Position numbers and translations under genes: made by a program. From Campylobacteraceae bacterium (GTDB taxonomy: Bacteria > Campylobacterota > Campylobacteria > Campylobacterales > Campylobacteraceae), in assembly GCA_031263195.1 (NCBI GenBank), contig JAISGD010000001.1, forward strand, positions 1-64,000: DNA of 64,000 nt, in the 5' to 3' direction. This document shows, piece by piece, positions 57,979-64,000 of the stretch. The notes beneath the pieces were generated by a model. That model was given only the letters and a program-made list of their open reading frames with translations, had not been told where the DNA came from and searched no databases. Positions within the stretch are counted from its first letter, which is position 1; every line of letters starts with the position of its first letter.

Positions 57979-59775
57979 CTACTCTAAAGTCGTGATATAA
58001 CCCATATTGTAAAGCTTATTATATATATCGGACGCTATTGTTGTAGCTGCACTTGCTGCGCCGGCATGCTCTACTAAAACTGTTACTGCGTATTTTGGAT
58101 TTTTATAAGGACCAAACGATGTAAACCAGCCGTGCGAACGCTGATAATACTCCAATTCGCTCTCTTTCATTCTTGTCTTCTCCTCTTGTGGCAGACTGAT
58201 AACCTGTGCAGTCCCCGTTTTACCGGCTATTTTTACTTTAGATGTACGAGTATTGCGATAAGCCGTACCCATAGGGCTGTTACTCACTTCCATCATCGCT
58301 TCACGTATCAGCGGTAAATATCTCTTTTCGGTGTCATTAAATATCGTATCGCCCGTTTCATACTCTATATTTTCATCGTTTATTTTCTGCAAAAAATGGG
58401 GTGTTATATTTTGTCCGGTTGCCAACATTGCCGTATGCCGCGCTATCTGCATAGACGTTGCCAAGAAAAAACCCTGACCTATAGATGAGATAATTGTTTC
58501 ACCATGAAACCACGATTCACCATAACGTCTCATCTTCCACTCTTTGCTCGGTACAACACCTATGAATTCATTCGGTAAATCAACACCTGTTTTCATACCA
58601 AATCCAAGCCGCCCAAGCACGGGAGAAATAGCGTCTATGCCGACTTTTAAAGAACCCTCGTAAAAATATGTGTCGCAACTCTCTCTGATAGCTTTTTTCA
58701 TATTTGTGATACCGTGTCCGTCATGCTTCCAACACCTAAATGTCCGTCCGCCAAACTCTATATGACCTTCACAATCAAAAGTTGTGCTTGGCGTTATCTC
58801 TTTTGTATTTAAAAATGCTAATGACATGCCCATTTTAACGACAGAACCCGGAGGATACAAACCGTTGATAAACTTATTGGTAAAAGGGTGATTAAAGTCT
58901 GTAGACAGCGCCTTCCAATCTTCGTGTGAAATACCTGCGACAAATTTATTCGGATCGTATTCCGGAAAACTCACAGCAGCAAGTATAGAGCCGTCACTCA
59001 AATCAATCACTATTGCCGAGCCTGATTTATTAACAAATAGAGATGAAATGTAACGTTGCAAATCTATGTCCATACTAAGATATATATCTTTGCTCACAGG
59101 AGCCTTACGTTCTATAAGTTCTATCTGTTTATTTAACGCATTTACTTTGCTAAGCTGTATACCGCTCTCGCCTTTCAAAATATCGTCATAGTGCTTCTCT
59201 ATGCCCATTTTACCGATAGAACCGGTAAGTTTGGCTATCGGGTCAGCATAATCGTCACGGTTAGCACGCCCAACGTAACCCACTATATGTGAAGTTGTTG
59301 CGCCGAATGGATAATATCGGCGCGATATGGGATAGATAGAGAGATTTTCGCGCAGATTTATTTTTGAAAAACTTGCTATCACCTCATCATGTAATAAAAA
59401 ATCCACAACTTGTACAAAATCGTGTTCATATAAAGAGTCATTTTTGATATAGCGGTATTTAAGTTTTTCTCTATTTAATGACGGAATTTCACTCACTAAA
59501 AAATCCAACTCATCATCTAACTTTGCAATGTTCGCTTTTAAACTTAATTGTGGCTTAATACCTATTGCAAAACCAAGCTGATTGACGGCAAGCGGTCGAT
59601 TTTTCTTATCATAAATAATACCTCTCAACGGTGCTAAATGTTCTACTTTAATGGCATTTTTATTTGCCAAATCTTCATAGTATGGATTTAATTTGACACT
59701 AAGATAAAATATCCGTCCGGCAAGTAAAAGCCATACGATACTAAAGAAAAACAGTACTACATATACGCGTTTCAT
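57979..59775 (-). CDS. mrdA: Penicillin-binding protein 2
   Basis: LAPLRGIIYDKKNRPLAVN, GLYPPGSVVKMGMSLAFLN, SCDTYFYEGSLKVG, KIAGKTGTAQV. Confidence 0.94.
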   Translation of the reverse strand: MKRVYVVLFFFSIVWLLLAGRIFYLSVKLNPYYEDLANKNAIKVEHLAPLRGIIYDKKNRPLAVNQLGFAIGIKPQLSLKANIAKLDDELDFLVSEIPSLNREKLKYRYIKNDSLYEHDFVQVVDFLLHDEVIASFSKINLRENLSIYPISRRYYPFGATTSHIVGYVGRANRDDYADPIAKLTGSIGKMGIEKHYDDILKGESGIQLSKVNALNKQIELIERKAPVSKDIYLSMDIDLQRYISSLFVNKSGSAIVIDLSDGSILAAVSFPEYDPNKFVAGISHEDWKALSTDFNHPFTNKFINGLYPPGSVVKMGMSLAFLNTKEITPSTTFDCEGHIEFGGRTFRCWKHDGHGITNMKKAIRESCDTYFYEGSLKVGIDAISPVLGRLGFGMKTGVDLPNEFIGVVPSKEWKMRRYGESWFHGETIISSIGQGFFLATSMQIARHTAMLATGQNITPHFLQKINDENIEYETGDTIFNDTEKRYLPLIREAMMEVSNSPMGTAYRNTRTSKVKIAGKTGTAQVISLPQEEKTRMKESELEYYQRSHGWFTSFGPYKNPKYAVTVLVEHAGAASAATTIASDIYNKLYNMGYITTLE

Positions 59776-60236
59776 TTATATCGCTTCAAGAGAAGTAATG
59801 CCAAAATAGTATCAATTACAATATAAAAAAAGTAGACTATCCCAAAGTAAAAAAATTCTCCTCCAAATAGATAAGCCAAAAATGTATTTATCAAAAACAG
59901 ACCTACATACGCGATTGTTACCGTTATAGCGACAATCCATAACTCATTTTGAAACATAGCCTCAATGTGCGGTTTTAAAAAATTATAAAATAATGCAAAT
60001 AAAAACGTAAGCGAAAAAAGATAAAAACCATGATTTAACTCAAAAAAACACAGATACGCAAATGCCAGATACAGCTCAAGATTGTCATTTTTGAAGTTTT
60101 TTACGGCATAAACGAAAAAAAAACCGGCCAGCGGAGATAAAAATAGATAAATACTTGAAAATATCTGATAAAGAATCAACACTAAAGCTAAAAAAAATAG
60201 CTTCAGATATTGATGATAAGAGCTGTTTCGTCGCAT
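59772..60236 (-). CDS. Small integral membrane protein between argA-like gene and mrdA (MreD-like position)
   Basis: Five or so TM segments (LKLFFLALVLILYQIFSSIYLFLSPLAGFFFVYA); start placed at MRRNSSYHQ. Confidence 0.65.
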   Translation of the reverse strand: MRRNSSYHQYLKLFFLALVLILYQIFSSIYLFLSPLAGFFFVYAVKNFKNDNLELYLAFAYLCFFELNHGFYLFSLTFLFALFYNFLKPHIEAMFQNELWIVAITVTIAYVGLFLINTFLAYLFGGEFFYFGIVYFFYIVIDTILALLLLKRYK

Positions 60237-60661
60237 ATTGGAAAATGTTTGCATTTTATACAGTCTGCCCAAATCTTACTAATGGGTAAAGACTCTTTTG
60301 GTATCTCTTTGAATGAGAGTTTCTCAAAAAACTCTTTTTCATATGTGAGTGTGAATACCTGTTTTAAACCCAAAAGCCTACCCTCCTCTAAAAGTTTTTT
60401 GACTATTTGCGCGCCTATGCCTTTACCTCTCAATTCGCGTTTTACAACTATACTCCTCACTTCAGCTAAATGCGATGCGTGTATGTGAAGAGCAGACAAT
60501 CCTACGATCTCATCTTTCTGCGTTGCCAGAGTATACGAACGAATATTTGTAGCTACTTCATCATCGGCACGAGGCAGTATAATGCCGTTTATTACCTCGT
60601 CGCGCACAAGCTCTTGTATGCCTTTGATATCGTCCAGCGTCGCTTTTTTATATATTATCAT
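60203..60661 (-). CDS. Short GNAT N-acetyltransferase (ArgA-like)
   Basis: IYKKATLDDIKGIQELV, EVRSIVVKRELRGKGIGAQIVKKLL, SKIWADCIKCKHFPICDETAL. Confidence 0.85.
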   Translation of the reverse strand: MIIYKKATLDDIKGIQELVRDEVINGIILPRADDEVATNIRSYTLATQKDEIVGLSALHIHASHLAEVRSIVVKRELRGKGIGAQIVKKLLEEGRLLGLKQVFTLTYEKEFFEKLSFKEIPKESLPISKIWADCIKCKHFPICDETALIINI

Positions 60662-61260
60662 ATCTCTTTTCCAAACAATAAATTAAAAATTTTCTCATTG
60701 GCTTCGTCAATACCGTACTTTTTCAATACCGATACAAGCAAAGCATTTTTCTTTTTTAGTATCGCTGAGCTCTCTTTTTGCGTCAATTTGTCTGCTTTTG
60801 TATAGATACTTAAAACCCTCTGATCGGCTCTTAAAATAGAATTAATATACTCGTCAACATTTTTATCTATATCAAGATTGGTATGGCGCGCATCTATTAA
60901 ATGAACAAAAAGCCTTGCGGATACTCTCTTTTTAATAAACACATTTAAAGACTCTTCCCATTTTTTCTTTATCTCTTTTGATACTTTCGCGTAACCAAAC
61001 CCGGGCAAATCCACAAATCTCGCGTTAAATCTTTTTTTATTTTCATCTTCATATATAATATCAAAAAAATTGATAAGCCGCGTTTTACCTGGTGCAGAGG
61101 AACTTTTAGCAAGCTGCTTCTTAGAACACAAAGCATTAATCAAAGAACTTTTGCCCACATTACTACGTCCTATAAACAGCACTTCCGTAATGCCTTCACT
61201 TAACGCCTCATCAATACTTGGCGCGGATTTGGCAAATTCCGCTTTGATGATCCTTGTCAC
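60658..61260 (-). CDS. ysxC: Ribosome biogenesis GTPase YsxC/EngB
   Basis: FIGRSNVGKSSLINALC, GKTRLINFF, FVDLPGFGYAKVS, YTKADKL. Confidence 0.93.
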   Translation of the reverse strand: MTRIIKAEFAKSAPSIDEALSEGITEVLFIGRSNVGKSSLINALCSKKQLAKSSSAPGKTRLINFFDIIYEDENKKRFNARFVDLPGFGYAKVSKEIKKKWEESLNVFIKKRVSARLFVHLIDARHTNLDIDKNVDEYINSILRADQRVLSIYTKADKLTQKESSAILKKKNALLVSVLKKYGIDEANEKIFNLLFGKEI

Positions 61261-61730
61261 CTCTTCTCTTCTTTGTTTTTTGTATCATTGATCTGAAAGA
61301 CAAATTTTACCGGTTCAACACTTCCATCCACAACATAAGTACCGTTGTTTTGATCAATCATAATAATATTGCCGTATACCTTTCTGTTTGTAGTGATATC
61401 TTCCATGAAAGCATTTCCCTCAAGCACATATGTATTTGGTACTACATCATATATTAGAATATTGCCGCTGGCATGATAGCGTTTATTGTTCATAGTTGCA
61501 TTGATGCTGACGTTTCCTCTTGCCTCATATTTTAAAGGTTCCTCTTTTTCATTAAAATCTATAGTGACCACATCAGCCACAAGTACATCGTCGCCTTTTG
61601 TGATAACTACATTACCGCTAAGACGACTTTTCAGCGCCTTTTCATCCGCATAAAATCTATCCGCGTTTACTTTAACTTCTTCCGCTAAAATAAAAGCATT
61701 AATCATTAGCAATATAATTATAATTTTCAT
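61257..61730 (-). CDS. lptA: Lipopolysaccharide transport protein LptA
   Basis: Signal peptide, OstA-like KSRLSGNVVITKGDDVLVADVVTIDFNEKEEPLKYEARGNVSI. Confidence 0.85.
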   Translation of the reverse strand: MKIIIILLMINAFILAEEVKVNADRFYADEKALKSRLSGNVVITKGDDVLVADVVTIDFNEKEEPLKYEARGNVSINATMNNKRYHASGNILIYDVVPNTYVLEGNAFMEDITTNRKVYGNIIMIDQNNGTYVVDGSVEPVKFVFQINDTKNKEEKR

Positions 61731-62251
61731 CTATTCCTCATTTGAATCGACGCTTTAAAATTTTGAGCGTTTATCTGTCCCTTTTGTATATTATATACAA
61801 ACGAATCCCCGAAAGCTTTTGCTCCTTTAGTTTCAAACACAAAGGGGACTTTACCTATGAGCGTTTTATTCTCTTCATGATACTCTACAGCTTCGGTAGC
61901 CAAAGATGAAAGGTTGAATCTTTCATATTTAACATTTCCATTCAGATAAAAGATACCGCTTTTAAGCGTACCGTTATCTGATTTGAGTCTATCGGCTCCC
62001 TCTTTTTTTATCATCAAAACATCAATATCGTACAAAATATCCATATCTTCAAATCTCTGCGCTCTGCTCGCAGTAGAGCGGATATCTACGCCATTTTGCG
62101 TAATCTTATAATCTTTTATGTTAAAAAACTCTATTGTCGGCTTATTTTCGCCAAGATTTTCCAAATCAAGCGAGTATGAATCCTGCGACACAAGCATAAA
62201 AATAACGACAAAAAAGATACATAAAAAGTAATAAAGTATTTTTATAGCCAA
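61727..62251 (-). CDS. lptC: LPS export protein LptC
   Basis: N-terminal TM, KITQNGVDIRSTASRAQRFEDMDI; adjacent to lptA/kdsC. Confidence 0.8.
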   Translation of the reverse strand: MAIKILYYFLCIFFVVIFMLVSQDSYSLDLENLGENKPTIEFFNIKDYKITQNGVDIRSTASRAQRFEDMDILYDIDVLMIKKEGADRLKSDNGTLKSGIFYLNGNVKYERFNLSSLATEAVEYHEENKTLIGKVPFVFETKGAKAFGDSFVYNIQKGQINAQNFKASIQMRNR

Positions 62252-62736
62252 GGTTTCTCAAACTCCTCGCGCAAATTCTCTTTATCAACGATAATCTCTA
62301 TCATCTCTCTTACCGCACCCATACCGCCGTTACTTTTCAAAATCGTTGTAACATTTTCTCGAATAAACGGCAGCGCATCGGCAGGCGCAAATGACCAACC
62401 CACGCTCTTTAACTGTTTATAATCATTCGTATCATCGCCGATAGCGGCTACATTATCAAGTTTTAAGTCAATATCTTTCAGCAACTCTTTTAACACTCCA
62501 AGCTTATCCTGCACACCTTGAAAAACATATTTTATATTCAAATCTCTCGCTCTATATTTTACTATTTCGGAGCTTTTACCCGTGATAATTGCGCATTTTT
62601 TACCTATTTTTTGCCAGCAGACAATACCAAAACCATCTCTTACATCAAAAGCTTTTGCCGCCTCTCCCTCATTTGTATAAAATATATTTCCATTAGTCAA
62701 GCATCCATCAACATCCAACACTATAAGTTCTATCAT
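62242..62736 (-). CDS. kdsC: KDO-8-phosphate phosphatase (HAD)
   Basis: LIVLDVDGCLTNGNIFYTNEGEAAKAFDVRDGFGI, IITGKSSEIV, AAIGDDTNDYKQL. Confidence 0.9.
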   Translation of the reverse strand: MIELIVLDVDGCLTNGNIFYTNEGEAAKAFDVRDGFGIVCWQKIGKKCAIITGKSSEIVKYRARDLNIKYVFQGVQDKLGVLKELLKDIDLKLDNVAAIGDDTNDYKQLKSVGWSFAPADALPFIRENVTTILKSNGGMGAVREMIEIIVDKENLREEFEKPWL

Positions 62737-63305
62737 AACACACCCTTAGTGCTTGGAATAGACGCTTTTTTATTTTCACTGACTGCTCTTCTAAGAGCTA
62801 CAGCGAACGCTTTAAAAGCCGCTTCTATAATATGATGACGATTTTTGCCGCGTATAAACGTCAAGTGCACGCTCAAAGCTGCATTAGTCACTAAGGCTCT
62901 AAAAAACTCCTCCGTAAGTTCGGCGTCAAACTCCCCTACTTTATTCTCAAGCGGCAAATCGCAAAAGAAAAATGAACGTCCACTCAAATCTATAATGCAA
63001 CTCACAGCGGCTTCGTCTAACAGTATAACCGCCTCACCGAATCGCTCCATATTTTTAACAGGAAATATCTCGTTATTTAAAGCCTGCCCGATAACGATAC
63101 CAACATCCTCCACGCTATGATGAAAATCGACATTAATATCACCTTTGCACACAAGCTCCAAATCTAAAAAAGCATGTTTGCTTAAAGCTTCCAGCATATG
63201 ATCAAAAAAACCTATCCCGGTATATATACTGCTCTTACCACTGCCGTTTAACTCCAAACTAAGCTCTATATCCGTCTCTTTCGTTTTGCGTGAAATATTT
63301 GTCAT
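62733..63305 (-). CDS. hisB: Imidazoleglycerol-phosphate dehydratase
   Basis: IGFFDHMLEALSKHAFLDLELVCKGDINVDFHHSVEDVGI, NRHHIIEAAFKAFAVALRRA. Confidence 0.95.
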   Translation of the reverse strand: MTNISRKTKETDIELSLELNGSGKSSIYTGIGFFDHMLEALSKHAFLDLELVCKGDINVDFHHSVEDVGIVIGQALNNEIFPVKNMERFGEAVILLDEAAVSCIIDLSGRSFFFCDLPLENKVGEFDAELTEEFFRALVTNAALSVHLTFIRGKNRHHIIEAAFKAFAVALRRAVSENKKASIPSTKGVL

Positions 63306-63314
63306 ATTTTTATC

Positions 63315-64000
63315 CTACTTTTCCCGCACTATAAATGCGCCTTGATATTTACTTTTTGAGATAAAATCTCTCGCCTCTGTCTCACTTCCAAAACCTCTAA
63401 GCCATACGCGGTAAATCTTCTCACCATTAAGGTAACCGTCTTTGATAAACGCCTCATATCTGTCGCCTGCCCTATTATGTTCATCTTGATAAATTCGAGC
63501 GCCGTTTGGATTTTTAAATGCGCCTATCTGCACATCAAAATCATTTATAACCACGCTTCTATCACCGGCGGTATTTCCTCTGCCCTCAAAACCAAGCACT
63601 TCTATCACTACAGGCGCCGTTCCGCTTATATCCAAGCCTATCTGTTTCGCGGCAGCGTAACTCAAGTCTATAATACGGTTGGCCACAAACGGACCTCTGT
63701 CGTTAATACGCACAGTAACGGTTTTATTGTTGCGTTTATTAGTAACTTTGACTATTGTATTCATTGGAAATGTCTTATGTGCGGCAGATACGGCATACAT
63801 ATTATATATTTCACCGTTTGAGGTTTTTTTACCATGAAAATCCTTACCGTACCAACTTGCTATACCGCTCATCGTATCTCCAACGCTAACCTGCGTAGGG
63901 TAGTAAGTCTTTCCCGATATTGTATACGGTTTCATCACAGTTTTATGCATTTGAGGAGAATCTTTTATGCCACCGCTATTTGCGTCAACACTGCTTTTAA
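63315..64000 (-). CDS. rlpA: RlpA-like septal lytic transglycosylase, 5' end beyond the window
   Basis: GIASWYGKDFHGKKTSNGEIYNMYAVSAAHKTFPM, VRINDRGPFVANRIIDLSYAAAKQIG, SPOR-like C-term. Frame stays open from 63950 to 64000 (KSSVDANSGGIKDSPQ-M), so the gene continues off the right edge. Confidence 0.9.
   Translation of the reverse strand, partial: KSSVDANSGGIKDSPQMHKTVMKPYTISGKTYYPTQVSVGDTMSGIASWYGKDFHGKKTSNGEIYNMYAVSAAHKTFPMNTIVKVTNKRNNKTVTVRINDRGPFVANRIIDLSYAAAKQIGLDISGTAPVVIEVLGFEGRGNTAGDRSVVINDFDVQIGAFKNPNGARIYQDEHNRAGDRYEAFIKDGYLNGEKIYRVWLRGFGSETEARDFISKSKYQGAFIVREK

Overview
This 64-kb window is chromosomal DNA of a Campylobacterota (epsilonproteobacterial) organism. Supporting evidence: a XerH-type recombinase with a dif-like site, a reductive/oxidative TCA block (icd-mdh-sucCD-oorDABC), a short ArgA-like acetyltransferase, and an lptA/lptC/kdsC/hisB block. 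Most of it is ordinary, dense core genome: speA-hisS-tmk-coaD-ubiX, murA, macAB, lptB-tsaE-trpD, the TCA block, mltG, nhaA, rodA, trmB-ftsEX-M23 peptidase, mrdA, ysxC-lptAC-kdsC-hisB, rlpA, plus two tRNAs. The most interesting stretch is the accessory region at about 24.2-31.6 kb. It carries a two-gene module (27396-30511): a predicted exported beta-propeller protein followed by a protein that combines an N-terminal secretory-PLA2-like motif (CKDHDDAY) with a C-terminal region resembling the FrpC self-processing module (predicted Asp-Pro autocleavage at residues 456/457). A near-consensus Fur box (CGATAATAATTATCA) lies about 57 bp upstream. The module ends in a perfect 21-bp hairpin and is bracketed by a 25/26-nt direct repeat that looks like remnants of the 3' end of an ABC-transporter ATPase gene. 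Other observations: a 25-codon leader ORF coupled to a marR gene behind a textbook promoter/operator; a difH candidate and a 23-bp G:U-compatible inverted repeat next to xerH; a decayed excisionase-type HTH pseudogene; a dispersed GTCATTGCGAG/GCAATCC repeat family; and a recurrent intergenic TTACATGTAAAGGCTAAAA motif. No CRISPR array, rRNA operon or intact transposase was seen. All calls come from reading the sequence; no database search was run.
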